A DNA stretch of 12,543 nt from contig JANOBY010000210.1 in assembly GCA_031411935.1 (NCBI GenBank), forward strand, positions 1 through 12,543, written 5' to 3'. This stretch comes from JAQGHR01 sp031411935. Lineage in GTDB: Bacteria > Planctomycetota > Planctomycetia > Isosphaerales > Isosphaeraceae. Positions within the stretch are counted from its first letter, which is position 1. Every line of letters starts with the position of its first letter. Below are positions 1 through 7,431 of the stretch, piece by piece. The notes under the pieces were generated by a model, which worked only from the letters and a program-made list of their open reading frames with translations, had not been told where the DNA came from and did no database searches. The translations under genes were made by a program, and so were the position numbers.

Positions 1-475
1 CCCACCTCACCATCGCGACGACCCCGCCTCGCGATCAACCCCTCGTGACGTGGACGCGTCCCACACGTCGAGGCCCCCCCGCGCGCTCGATCCTCACGCG
101 CCTGTTCGATCTCGTTCACCCGCCCCATCACCGGGTGCGAAAACGCGTTAATTCCGCCCCGAGGCCCGGAAACCCGCGGAAAACAAGCCGAATCGGGCCC
201 AAACACGCTCTCGACCGCCTTCCGCTTTTGCGTCCGGATGTGCCCGCGGGGCCGCACGATGACCGATGATTAGGCACACAATCGGACATGATAGACATAT
301 CAGTCCATGACACATTTCTCGGGATTGTCGGCATGCATGGAGGGGACCTAGCATTGGAATCACTCGAAGGACGAGGAGTTCCCGGCAGGGCACAGCGATC
401 GGGTCGCCAGGCTGGGGCTCGGCGAGGGCGTGATTCGCCCCGCCAGCAGGCGAGGTTCTTAACCTGGGAGCACAC
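1..475. other. Non-coding upstream region, no gene recognised
   Basis: No convincing gene is seen on either strand. The short open frames here are arginine/proline-rich and lack a good ribosome-binding site or a recognisable family. The stretch at about 262-345 is clearly more AT-rich than its surroundings and probably holds the promoter of the PEP-CTERM gene downstream. It contains a short dyad at 289-302 (TGATA, four bases, TATCA) that could be an operator, but I could not place a convincing -35/-10 pair. The first 200 bases could be the spacer after a gene ending left of the window. Confidence 0.5.
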
Positions 476-1246
476 ATGATCCTGAAGAAGCTGTCGATGA
501 TCGCCCTGCCCGCGATCGCCCTGATGGTTGGCGTGTCGGGCCGTGCCGAGGCCGGATTTGAATTCGTGAAGAACGGTTCCTTCGAAAAGTCGCAGTTCGG
601 CACCCTAAGCACCGAGCTCACGAACGCCAACTACAACGCCGGGGGCATCACGGGCTCGGGCGTGGACGACTGGGCGAATGAAGGCTCGAACACCTACAAC
701 ATCTGGTGGAACGCGGCGACCGCCAAGACGGTGAACGCCCGATCCCAGTATCCCGGCGAGCCGCAGAAGCTGAACGCCGCGTTCAACGGGGTCGCCCCCG
801 ACGGCAAGTACATCATGGGCCTGGACGGCGACAGCGGGGTCCGCGGGGCGCTCTCGCAGTCGATCACCGGCCTCACGGCGGGCCAGAAATACAAAGTGAG
901 CTTCTCGTGGGCGGGCATCCAGCTCTCCAACCGTCGCGGCGACACCACCGATCGTCTGGACGTGAGCCTGGGCGCCCAGAGCTTCTCGACCGCCACGATC
1001 AACGTGCCCGATCAGGGCTTCTCGGGCTGGATGCAGAAGAGCTTCACGTTCACGGCCACGGGCGGGACCGAGAAGCTCTCGTTCCTGTCGATCGGCACGC
1101 CCAACGGCCTCCCGCCGATGATCCTGCTGGACGGGGTGTCGATGAAGGCGGTGCCCGAGCCCGCCACGCTCTCCATGCTGAGCGTGGGGCTGCTGGGCCT
1201 GGGCGCGGCCCGTCGCCGTCGCCGCCAGAAGGCCGCCACCGCCTGA
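476..1246 (+). CDS. PEP-CTERM sorting-domain exported protein
   Basis: A 256-residue exported protein. Residues 1-26 form a signal peptide (KK, a hydrophobic core, then AEA before GFEF). Residues about 27-220 form a beta-rich, Gly/Ser/Thr-rich domain starting with an NGSFE motif, which resembles the DUF642/galactose-binding-like modules common in such proteins; that domain call is tentative. From residue 226 the C-terminus has a classic PEP-CTERM signal: VPEP, a hydrophobic helix, then RRRRR. By family knowledge this signal is cleaved by an exosortase in the inner membrane, and the protein is delivered to the surface or extracellular matrix; no exosortase gene is in the window. The ATG is preceded by GGGAG six bases upstream. 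It appears monocistronic, with a strong hairpin about 55 bases after the stop. Its substrate or structural role is unknown. Confidence 0.93.
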   Translation: MILKKLSMIALPAIALMVGVSGRAEAGFEFVKNGSFEKSQFGTLSTELTNANYNAGGITGSGVDDWANEGSNTYNIWWNAATAKTVNARSQYPGEPQKLNAAFNGVAPDGKYIMGLDGDSGVRGALSQSITGLTAGQKYKVSFSWAGIQLSNRRGDTTDRLDVSLGAQSFSTATINVPDQGFSGWMQKSFTFTATGGTEKLSFLSIGTPNGLPPMILLDGVSMKAVPEPATLSMLSVGLLGLGAARRRRRQKAATA

Positions 1247-1301
1247 GCGGTCGATCCCTTCGGATCGCATCGAGAGGCTTCGACCGTCGCGCACGTTTCG
1301 A

Positions 1302-1330
1302 GGCCGGGGGGGGATCGTCCCCTCCCGGCC
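1302..1330 (+). terminator. GC-rich hairpin after the PEP-CTERM gene
   Basis: The arms GGCCGGGGGGGGA (1302-1314) and TCCCCTCCCGGCC (1318-1330) pair along 13 positions with one G-U pair and a three-base loop. It sits 56 bases after the PEP-CTERM stop and 44 bases before the next start. There is no T-tract, so it may be a weak terminator, an mRNA-stabilising hairpin or a leader structure of the next gene. Confidence 0.5.
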
Positions 1331-1373
1331 GGGCCCCGGACCCACGATCCCTCGATCGAGTCAGGAACGCTCC

Positions 1374-2321
1374 ATGTCCACGTTCTTCGGCCTGCAGCTG
1401 AACCCCCTGGTGGCCGACATCCTGCGGCTGTCGCTGTGGCTGACGGCCCTGGTCGTGATCTTCGTGCCCCTGGAACGCCTGTTCGGCGAGCACGACCAGA
1501 AGGTCCTCCGCAAGGGGATCGTGACGGACCTCGGCTACTACTTCCTCAGCAGCCTCCTGCCGGCGCTCTTGCTGAGCCTCCCGCTCGCGGGGCTGGCCTG
1601 GGCCGTGCACCTCGCGGTGCCGTCCGGGTGGCTCGCGGTGGCGGGGACCATGCCGCTCTGGGCCCGCGCCCTCGCCGGGCTGGTGGCGGGGGAGGTGGGG
1701 TATTACTGGGGGCATCGCTGGAGCCACGAGATCCCCCTGCTCTGGAGGTTCCACGCGATCCACCACAGCGCCCAGGAGCTGGATTTTTTGGTCCACACCC
1801 GCGCCCACCCGGTCGACATGGTGTTCGGCCGGTTCTGCGCGTTCGTGCCCATCTACGTGCTGGGCCTGGGCAGCCCGGTGGACGTGTCGGGCAGCGTGGT
1901 GCCGGTGATCGTGGGCGTGGTCGGCACGCTCTGGGGGTTCTTCATCCACGCGAACGTGCGATGGCGGTTCGGCCCCCTGGAGTGGATCATCTCCAGCCCG
2001 GCGTTCCACCACTGGCACCACACCCTGGACGGGCCGATCAACCGCAATTATGCCTCGACCCTGCCGTGGCTCGACCGCCTGTTCGGCACGCACTACCTCC
2101 CTCGGCACGAGATGCCCAAAGCTTACGGGATCAGGGCCTCCGTGCCCGACACCCTCTCCGAGCAGATCCTCCACCCCTTCCTGCCGCAGCCCGCGAGCAG
2201 CGACGAGCCCCGAGGCCAGGCGGGCGACGAGCAGTCCGGAGCCCAGGACCTCCCGGCCCCGCTCTCCACGGACGCGGCGAAAGCCGAGGCCCGGCTCCCG
2301 CTCGCCCGCGCCGAGCCCTGA
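1374..2321 (+). CDS. Sterol desaturase / fatty acid hydroxylase family membrane enzyme
   Basis: A 315-residue integral membrane protein of the fatty acid hydroxylase superfamily (PF04116), which uses a histidine-bound di-iron centre to oxidise lipid C-H bonds. The histidine motifs are in the expected order: HRWSH (residues 114-118), HAIHH (127-131) and FHHWHH (211-216), plus H240 near the end of the core in GTHYLPRHEMP. Hydrophobic helices lie at about 15-35, 55-80, 95-112 and 153-192. The last roughly 45 residues are a Pro/Ala/Glu-rich, probably disordered tail beyond the usual domain. The start ATG follows AGGAAC in the upstream spacer. The substrate (sterol, hopanoid, carotenoid or fatty acyl chain) cannot be told from sequence, and no sterol-synthesis gene is adjacent. 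It probably forms its own transcription unit. Confidence 0.92.
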   Translation: MSTFFGLQLNPLVADILRLSLWLTALVVIFVPLERLFGEHDQKVLRKGIVTDLGYYFLSSLLPALLLSLPLAGLAWAVHLAVPSGWLAVAGTMPLWARALAGLVAGEVGYYWGHRWSHEIPLLWRFHAIHHSAQELDFLVHTRAHPVDMVFGRFCAFVPIYVLGLGSPVDVSGSVVPVIVGVVGTLWGFFIHANVRWRFGPLEWIISSPAFHHWHHTLDGPINRNYASTLPWLDRLFGTHYLPRHEMPKAYGIRASVPDTLSEQILHPFLPQPASSDEPRGQAGDEQSGAQDLPAPLSTDAAKAEARLPLARAEP

Positions 2322-2415
2322 GCACGAAGGCCTTGCCGCGGGAAACGCGTTGCCCATTCCCGGGGCACGGCCAGTCGAGGACCGCAAGTCCAGGCCCGAC
2401 GATCGGAAAATCCCG

Positions 2416-2435
2416 CCCTCAAACCGGTTCGAGGG
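2416..2435. promoter_or_regulatory. Palindrome upstream of the esterase gene
   Basis: A 20-base dyad, CCCTC(A)AACCGGTT(C)GAGGG, is symmetric except at one mirrored pair of positions. It lies about 106 bases before the esterase start and 95 after the hydroxylase stop. Directly after it is TATCCT (2438-2443), which could be a -10 hexamer. It may be an operator for the esterase or a hairpin ending the previous transcript; the sequence does not decide. Confidence 0.3.
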
Positions 2436-2541
2436 GGTATCCTCTAGCGTGCGCCCTCGGCCGTTGCATCCTTCCCGGCCGGAAGGGGCGACGGCCAAGC
2501 CTCGCGAGTCCGTCCGCGCCGAGCCCGGGGATCGCTCCTCC

Positions 2542-3597
2542 ATGACACGCCTGATCGTCCCCCTGATCCTCGTGGCGCTCGCCGCCTCGCCGGCGCACGC
2601 CCAGCTCTTCTCGTGGGTGAACGCCGATCGCCTCAACCGCAAGCTCCACGGGGAGCTGGTCGACCACACGCAGAATCACGGCCAGGACCGGCGGATCGTC
2701 TCGCCCATCCTGGGCATGCCTCGCGACCTATATGTGTACCTGCCCCCGGGCTACAACCCGGCGCTGGCCTATCCGCTGATCGTGTTCCTGCACAACGCCG
2801 ACGTGGATGAGCACGGGTTCCTGGACCCGAGCAACCTCAGGAAGCTCGACCGCATGATGGCCAGCGGGGAGATCCCGCCCGCCGTGGTGTGCGCCCCGGA
2901 CGGCACGTATAGCGGCAAGAATCGCCTGAACTCCACGCACTCGCTCTGGGTCAACGGCAACGGGGGGCGGTTCGAGGACCATCTCGTGCAGGAAGTCGTC
3001 CCGTTCATGATGAGGACCTACTCGATCCGCCCCGAGCGCGAGGCCCACGCGGTGCTCGGCCTCTCGGCCGGGGGGTTCGGCGCCATGGGCGCGGCGCTCA
3101 AGCACCGCGACATCTTCGGGTCGGTCGCCACGCTCGCCGGGCCGCTCAACATGCGGTACGACGACGCCGAGGGCGGCTACAGCGCGGACTTCAACCCGGC
3201 GACCTATCGCGAGAGCACCGACTACGACCCCGACGCCGTGATCGCCCGGTTCTACGGGGGGCTCCTCAAGAGGCGGGTGAAGCGCTACCTGGGCCCGGTC
3301 TACGGCGACGGCCCCGACGCCCTCCAGAGGATCATCGGGGACAACCCCGCCGACCTGCTCGCGACGACGAACCTCCAGCCCGGCGAGCTGTCGCTCTACG
3401 TGAACTATCCGGGCAAAGATAACTACAACTTCGACGCCCAGGACCAATCCTTCGCCTGGCTCGCCGCCCAGCGAGGCGTAGGCGTCCAGCAGGCCGAGGT
3501 CCCCCGAGGCCGCCACACGCTGCGCTACCTCAGAAGGACCCAGCCCCAGGCCTACCGATGGCTGGGCGGGCGCCTTCCCGCACCCGCCCGGCGATGA
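2542..3597 (+). CDS. Secreted esterase-like alpha/beta hydrolase
   Basis: A 351-residue exported hydrolase of the putative esterase family (PF00756; esterase D/Fes/antigen 85-like). Residues 1-20 are a signal peptide ending AHA before Q21. The fold starts with RDLYVYLPPGY (61-71), then PLIVFLHN (78-85), which would give the oxyanion region. The nucleophile elbow is GLSAGG (173-178) with S175. The likely catalytic acid is D293 in YPGKDN, and H325 in RGRHTLRYL is the likely catalytic histidine. Length and order suit the family. It should act in the periplasm or outside the cell on an ester substrate that cannot be named. The open frame extends far upstream, but only the ATG at 2542 gives a signal peptide. 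It converges on the minus-strand block, separated by a 537-base gap. Confidence 0.88.
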   Translation: MTRLIVPLILVALAASPAHAQLFSWVNADRLNRKLHGELVDHTQNHGQDRRIVSPILGMPRDLYVYLPPGYNPALAYPLIVFLHNADVDEHGFLDPSNLRKLDRMMASGEIPPAVVCAPDGTYSGKNRLNSTHSLWVNGNGGRFEDHLVQEVVPFMMRTYSIRPEREAHAVLGLSAGGFGAMGAALKHRDIFGSVATLAGPLNMRYDDAEGGYSADFNPATYRESTDYDPDAVIARFYGGLLKRRVKRYLGPVYGDGPDALQRIIGDNPADLLATTNLQPGELSLYVNYPGKDNYNFDAQDQSFAWLAAQRGVGVQQAEVPRGRHTLRYLRRTQPQAYRWLGGRLPAPARR

Positions 3598-3694
3598 CCG
3601 AGGGCAAGGCAACCGGCCTGGGCGTCCCCTTCCGCATTGCCGCCACTCGGGGAGAAGAGGGCAAGACAGACGCCACGGGCATCCTCCTTCGCCT

Positions 3695-3740
3695 CGCCCC
3701 CTCCGGGGGAGAGGCCGGCCACAGGCCGGGTGAGGGGGCG
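3695..3740. repeat. Palindromic intergenic element (REP-like double hairpin)
   Basis: The outer arms CGCCCCCTC (3695-3703) and GAGGGGGCG (3732-3740) are perfectly complementary. An inner stem, CCGGCC (3715-3720) with GGCCGG (3724-3729), closes on a three-base loop. The pattern, with GGGGGAGAGG inside and GGGTGAGGG near the end, resembles widespread intergenic palindromes of GC-rich bacteria. It follows the plus-strand esterase by about 100 bases and precedes the 3' end of the minus-strand Hint fragment, so it may also act as a bidirectional terminator. No second copy is visible in this window. Confidence 0.55.
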
Positions 3741-3812
3741 TTGGGCTCGGAAGGGATCCGGGGCTCGGCCGCGTCCGATGACCAGGCGTTGGGCTTGCAG
3801 GCTGAGGAGCGC

Positions 3813-4075
3813 TCAGCGCTTGAGGGCGGCCAGGTCGCGCAGGGCGTCGAAGGGAGTGGCGCGGAAGTCGGGCACGGTGTTGTCGTGCACCAGCGCCGCG
3901 GCCTCCCCGGCGAAGAAGGTCCGGGCCCCGGCCACGTCCAGGTTGTACACGAGCTGGGTCTCGCCCGGCTCGACTGATGAGACCTTCGCCGTGCCTTCCA
4001 AAGTACGCACCGGGTCGCCCGGCTTCAGGTCGCGGGCCATCTTCCACCCCTGGCCCGTCCGGGATCGCCAGACGG
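3813..4075 (-). pseudogene. C-terminal remnant of a Hint (intein-like) domain protein
   Basis: The minus frame ending in TGA at 3813-3815 encodes a clear tail of a Hint/pretoxin-Hint domain. It reads GQGWKMARDLKPGDPVRTL, then VYNLDV, TFFAGE and LVHDN, followed by about 21 residues to the stop. In full proteins this block follows the catalytic N-terminal half (a nucleophile Cys/Ser after a variable region, then a TxxH block). None of that is present: upstream the frame runs into the C-terminus of the membrane protein at 4135 and loses similarity near residue VW at about 4070. There is no good ribosome-binding site. I infer a 5'-truncated pseudogene. The full ancestor would have been a long, probably surface or toxin-delivery protein; its nature cannot be recovered here. 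Expression from the internal Met in WKMARDL is possible but unlikely. Confidence 0.65.
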
Positions 4076-4134
4076 GCCGCTCGATCGTCCCCTGGGCCCC
4101 GGAAGGATCGAGCGGAGGGCAGCGGATCGCGGCT

Positions 4135-5577
4135 TCAGGCGAGCGATTCGTCGGACTTCTTGCGTTGTCCGAGGCGCCGGGCCATGCGGTCGGCGAGGGC
4201 GACACCCGTCACCAGGCCCGAGGAGGTCCCCACCGCCATGCTGCCGAAGAAGACGCCGGGCACCCACAACGAGCTGCTCTTCTTGAAACCGAACGATTCC
4301 AGGCCGAAGATCATGCCCATCGAGACGACGCCCCCGAGCGCGAACCCGGCCGCCATGCCCATCATCCCGCCGATCCAGATGCCCATGGGGATCGTCGGGC
4401 TGCGGCAGGGGGCCGGGTCGGGCAGACGGCGCTCGACGCCCAGGCCCAGGGCGATGCCCATGGCCACCCCTCCGAACATGGAGAAGAGGAGCCCGGGCAT
4501 CAGCCAGTCCAAGTCCGCGCCGCGTGGCTTGCTGTTGAACATCACGGTGGCAAACACGGCAAATCCGCTGAAGAAGCCCAGGATCGCTCCGGCCACGCCC
4601 AGAACGACCCGGCGGCGAGATCTCGCATGCGTCACGCCCTCATTGCGACCGGCCCCGCGCGGCACGACCGGGGCGGTGGAATACGCGGCCACGTCCAGGG
4701 CCTGGGCGATGGCCATCGACCCATCGATCAGCGCGATCCGCTCCGCGGCCGGTCCGCCCCGACTCCGCAATCGTCCGCCGACCGACCTCGACATACCCAG
4801 GTGCCCTCCGTGCGACTCGACCGACCACCCCGGCGCGTCGAGCAGGAGTCGCATGAGGTCCACCGTCACGAGCCGGCGCACCGCCTCGACCCTTGCGGGC
4901 TCATTGTTCGCTTCGTCCGCGGGCGTATCCTTCGGGTCGCTCACCATCACGAGGTAGGCCCGCTCGAACCGGCGGATCACGTCCGCCACGGCCGGGTCGG
5001 GACTCGACGCCGCGTCGAATGCCAGGCCCTTGACCCCGGCGAATCCTCCGACCAGGTTCAGCACGAAGCCGCGAGGAAGGAGATCAAAGGCCGGAAGGCC
5101 GGCGTGAGGCCAGACGACCACGGAGTTTCGCCTGGGGCTCGGGTCCGATTCCGAGTTGGGGTCCGACGGGGCGATCGTGGTCAGCTCGAAGGCGCCGAAG
5201 CCGCGCCCGCGGCGCGAGCCCGCGGTCAGGTCGATCGCCGTCACGAGCCCCGCGAACAGGGGCATGGACTTGAGGCCGTCGTGAAGGGCCAGGAAGGCGG
5301 AGGCATCCTGCTGGTAGTCGAGCCCCTGCGTCGCGGCGATCCCCTCCGAGCGCCGCCGTTGCAGGACGTGCCGGACGCCATACACGATCGCGCCGACGAC
5401 CGCCCCGGTTGCGACCGCCACCCAGGGGCTCCGGAAGGGTCCGCCGTGCCCTTCCAGGACCCCCTGGCCCTTGATCGTGACGACCTCATTGATGACCGAC
5501 CAGAGGGCTCCGCCGGTCATCGCGCCACCGACGATCGAGAAGAGCAGGGCCTTCGCCGCGCCCCTGGGACCGTTCAT
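4135..5577 (-). CDS. Polytopic membrane protein with a soluble middle domain, function unknown
   Basis: A 480-residue membrane protein. Two hydrophobic segments occur near the N-terminus (about 8-30 and 51-70). A soluble region spans about 75-320, and glycine-rich helices follow at about 323-347, 357-380, 397-425 and 438-462, with a charged end. The middle domain (FELTT at 130, LPAFDLLPRGFVLNLVGG at 161-178, a SVES-GGHL block at 252-260) follows a pattern I know from uncharacterised bacterial proteins: LPxFxLxPxxF, then a segment where DIDF usually stands, ending in SVEGxGxxL. Here GLAFDA replaces DIDF. The start at 5575-5577 is chosen because GGAG lies eight bases upstream, although the frame is open further. 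The C-terminal helices are rich in Gly and small residues (GGMMGMAAGFALGG). No enzymatic motif is visible. Its transcript may include the cysteine-rich gene at 5830-6045, 250 bases upstream. Confidence 0.85.
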   Translation of the reverse strand: MNGPRGAAKALLFSIVGGAMTGGALWSVINEVVTIKGQGVLEGHGGPFRSPWVAVATGAVVGAIVYGVRHVLQRRRSEGIAATQGLDYQQDASAFLALHDGLKSMPLFAGLVTAIDLTAGSRRGRGFGAFELTTIAPSDPNSESDPSPRRNSVVVWPHAGLPAFDLLPRGFVLNLVGGFAGVKGLAFDAASSPDPAVADVIRRFERAYLVMVSDPKDTPADEANNEPARVEAVRRLVTVDLMRLLLDAPGWSVESHGGHLGMSRSVGGRLRSRGGPAAERIALIDGSMAIAQALDVAAYSTAPVVPRGAGRNEGVTHARSRRRVVLGVAGAILGFFSGFAVFATVMFNSKPRGADLDWLMPGLLFSMFGGVAMGIALGLGVERRLPDPAPCRSPTIPMGIWIGGMMGMAAGFALGGVVSMGMIFGLESFGFKKSSSLWVPGVFFGSMAVGTSSGLVTGVALADRMARRLGQRKKSDESLA

Positions 5578-5669
5578 GGAAGTCGCTCCAAGCCACAATC
5601 TCAGGGCACGCCGACGTGGCATCCTGGACCTGGGGGCGACGCTCACCCTATCGCACCGATTCGGGCCTT

Positions 5670-5695
5670 GCGAGAAAAATCTCGCGGCGATCGCC
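5670..5695. promoter_or_regulatory. Two adjacent palindromes upstream of the membrane protein gene
   Basis: GCGAGA, four A, TCTCGC (5670-5685) is a perfect stem-loop. It is followed directly by the perfect palindrome GGCGATCGCC (5686-5695). They lie about 95-120 bases before the membrane protein start, between it and the stop of the cysteine-rich gene. Read on the minus strand the loop is TTTT. Possible roles are a terminator of the cysteine-rich gene, an operator or a leader hairpin. Confidence 0.3.
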
Positions 5696-5829
5696 GATCG
5701 CGCCTCCCCCCGGGCGAAGGGGCGGGGTTCGCCGGCATGGTGCCACACCCCCGCGTGGATTCTCCATACGCAGGACGGGCAAAGACCGCGTCAAATCGGC
5801 ATGAGGATTGGCCGAGCCTGCCGGGGGGA

Positions 5830-6045
5830 TCAGCGGGCGTCGGGCCTCGCCGCCCGGCAGGCCCGATCCAGGTCGAGCGTGAGGATGGTGAGCATCCTCC
5901 GGAAGCAGGTCTCGCACCGGATCACCGGGCGGGCGGGGAAAAGTTCGACCCGGCAGGGCAGCTCGTCATCCCGCAGCCTCCCGCACCCCTTGCAAAAGAA
6001 CGGCTCGACGCCCGGGGCCGGGCCCAGGTCACGCGTGGCGATCAT
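5830..6045 (-). CDS. Small cysteine-rich, zinc-ribbon-like protein
   Basis: A 71-residue protein with two CxxC pairs: C18-x2-C21 in FFCKGCGRL and C44-x2-C47 in IRCETCFRR. Extra cysteines are at 31 and 63. The spacing and the CKGCG knuckle suggest a zinc ribbon, either binding nucleic acid or structural. There is no signal peptide or membrane segment, so it is cytoplasmic. The ATG at 6043-6045 has GGGAG about ten bases upstream. I do not recognise a specific family. It is short and could be spurious, but the paired CxxC pattern with otherwise non-repetitive composition favours a real gene. It is divergent from the desaturase across an AT-rich region. Confidence 0.55.
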   Translation of the reverse strand: MIATRDLGPAPGVEPFFCKGCGRLRDDELPCRVELFPARPVIRCETCFRRMLTILTLDLDRACRAARPDAR

Positions 6046-6369
6046 CCTCGGTCTCCCGGAGAAGCCCCATCGCTCCCACCCCCGACGTCTTCGGCGTCAT
6101 CGGGGTCGAGATGCTCAGATCCCCAAAGGCTGGGCATCCCCCCAGATTACCAGAGCCAATCCACTAAACGCCAGCTCTGGCCTATATCATTGCCAAACTT
6201 TGAAGACCTCGATAGAAATAATGAATTAAAGCCATGTTAAGCGATTCTTTTCCATCCGATCGGAAAAATCTTTTGCGTAATCTCTCTCGTGGCCCGTTGG
6301 ATAGTAAACTAGGGGGTGTGGGGAAGAGGGTACGCATCGAGCCAGGGAGGGTGCGACCGGGGACTTGTG
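6046..6369. promoter_or_regulatory. AT-rich divergent intergenic region upstream of the desaturase
   Basis: No gene is seen. The part around 6160-6315 is strikingly AT-rich for this genome; 6181-6240 has only 19 G/C of 60. It contains two dyads: CCAGAGC (6150-6156) with GCTCTGG (6174-6180), and an imperfect one at 6243-6270 with core TTTTCC (6248-6253) and GGAAAA (6262-6267), followed by TTTT. A TAAACT at 6305-6310 could be a -10 hexamer for the desaturase, but I found no -35 at proper spacing. The region probably holds the promoters of the desaturase and of the minus-strand cysteine-rich gene. Confidence 0.45.
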
Positions 6370-7410
6370 ATGGCCATGGGTGTTTCTGCGGATCTGACCT
6401 GGGAGGAGGCCCGCCATGAGGTGGTGGGCCTCATGAGGGCAGACAACCGGACGAATCTGCGCTTCCTGCTCGGAGAATATGCGGGGCTGATCCTCTCGGT
6501 GGGGGGGTCGGCCTGGGCTTATGGTCAGTGGCAGGGCGGGGGCCTCTCCACCTGGGCGTTCGTGCCCCTGGCGACCCTGGGCGTGCTGGTGATCGCCGCG
6601 TTCCAGCACCGGCTCTCGGGCCTGGCGCACGACGCGAGCCATTACACGCTGTTCAAGCATAAGCTCGCGAATGAGCTTGCGAGCGACATCCTGCTCATGT
6701 TCCCGCTCATGGCCATGACGCAGAAGTTCCGCAACACGCACGTGGGGCACCACCGGTTCGTGAACGACACCGAGAAGGACCCGGACCTGCGCCGGCTCCA
6801 GGGGAATGAGCCGCACCCGTTCCCCATGTCTAAAGCCCGGTTCGTGTTCCGGTATGTGGTCAAGGGCCTGTGGCTGCCCTCGATCTGGACCTACCTGTAC
6901 GGGCAGGCGAAGAACGCGAATGCGGCCGACGGCGATGACACGCCCGAGCTGCGCACGGTGTACCGGTTCCGCATCGGGAGGATGATGCGCGGGTGCTACT
7001 GGCTGAGCGTGCTCACGGTCGTGCACGCCCTGCACGCGTGGCCGATCTTCCTGCTGTTCTGGGTCGTGCCCCTGCTCACGGCGTACCCGATCTTCATGCA
7101 ATTGCGCGAGATCGCGCACCACTCAAACGCGCCCGACGACGGCGAGGTCACGAACTCGCGGATCTTCCGCGTGAACCCGATCCTGAACGCGGCGGTCTTC
7201 CCCTACGGGCAGGACTTCCACGTGACGCACCACATGTTCGCCATGCTCCCGCACTACAACATGGCCAGGGCGCACGAGGTCCTCATGCGCTACCCGCCCT
7301 ACCGCGACAACGTGGTCATCTGCCGGGGGTTCTTCTTCCGCACCCCGGGCACGACCGGCCCGAGCGTGCTGGACGTGCTCTCGGAGACGCGCGAGGTCGC
7401 GGTGGCCTGA
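6370..7410 (+). CDS. Membrane fatty acid desaturase family protein
   Basis: A 346-residue membrane di-iron desaturase (PF00487), which introduces a double bond into acyl chains using oxygen and an electron donor. The three histidine boxes are present: HDASH (87-91), HVGHH (124-128) and HVTHH (284-288). HH at 250-251 in REIAHHSN is a further ligand often conserved in this subfamily. Membrane pairs lie at about 35-52 with 65-80 and 208-232 with 232-245, as expected. Regiochemistry and substrate cannot be assigned. The ATG at 6370 is chosen because GGGG lies about ten bases upstream; a second ATG two codons later is equally possible, and a further in-frame ATG at 6316 seems too far. It is followed after 21 bases by the unknown 160-residue gene, so both are probably co-transcribed. 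Confidence 0.93.
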   Translation: MAMGVSADLTWEEARHEVVGLMRADNRTNLRFLLGEYAGLILSVGGSAWAYGQWQGGGLSTWAFVPLATLGVLVIAAFQHRLSGLAHDASHYTLFKHKLANELASDILLMFPLMAMTQKFRNTHVGHHRFVNDTEKDPDLRRLQGNEPHPFPMSKARFVFRYVVKGLWLPSIWTYLYGQAKNANAADGDDTPELRTVYRFRIGRMMRGCYWLSVLTVVHALHAWPIFLLFWVVPLLTAYPIFMQLREIAHHSNAPDDGEVTNSRIFRVNPILNAAVFPYGQDFHVTHHMFAMLPHYNMARAHEVLMRYPPYRDNVVICRGFFFRTPGTTGPSVLDVLSETREVAVA

Positions 7411-7431
7411 TCGCCGCAGGGGAGAATCGCC

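Noticed and set aside
148..630. A 160-codon minus-strand frame overlapping the start of the PEP-CTERM gene
   Set aside because: It overlaps the signal-peptide region of a well supported gene and shows no family resemblance or convincing ribosome-binding site.
1050..2669. A 539-codon minus-strand open frame opposite the hydroxylase gene
   Set aside because: His/Arg/Glu/Gln-rich antisense shadow of the histidine-motif enzyme at 1374-2321.
5687..5694. GCGATCGC octamer, identical to the HIP1 motif of cyanobacteria
   Set aside because: A single copy in a GC-rich window has no weight, and nothing else suggests a cyanobacterium.
3637..6240. An 867-codon plus-strand open frame across the minus-strand genes
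   Set aside because: Its translation is rich in Arg/His/Pro/Gly/Ala without domain structure, and it lies antisense to the membrane protein, whose frame has clear helices and a ribosome-binding site. Long antisense frames are expected at this GC content.
1374..7410. A joint lipid-modification cluster formed by the two di-iron membrane oxidases
   Set aside because: The hydroxylase-family gene and the desaturase are separated by about 4 kb with convergent and divergent unrelated genes; nothing in the sequence links them.
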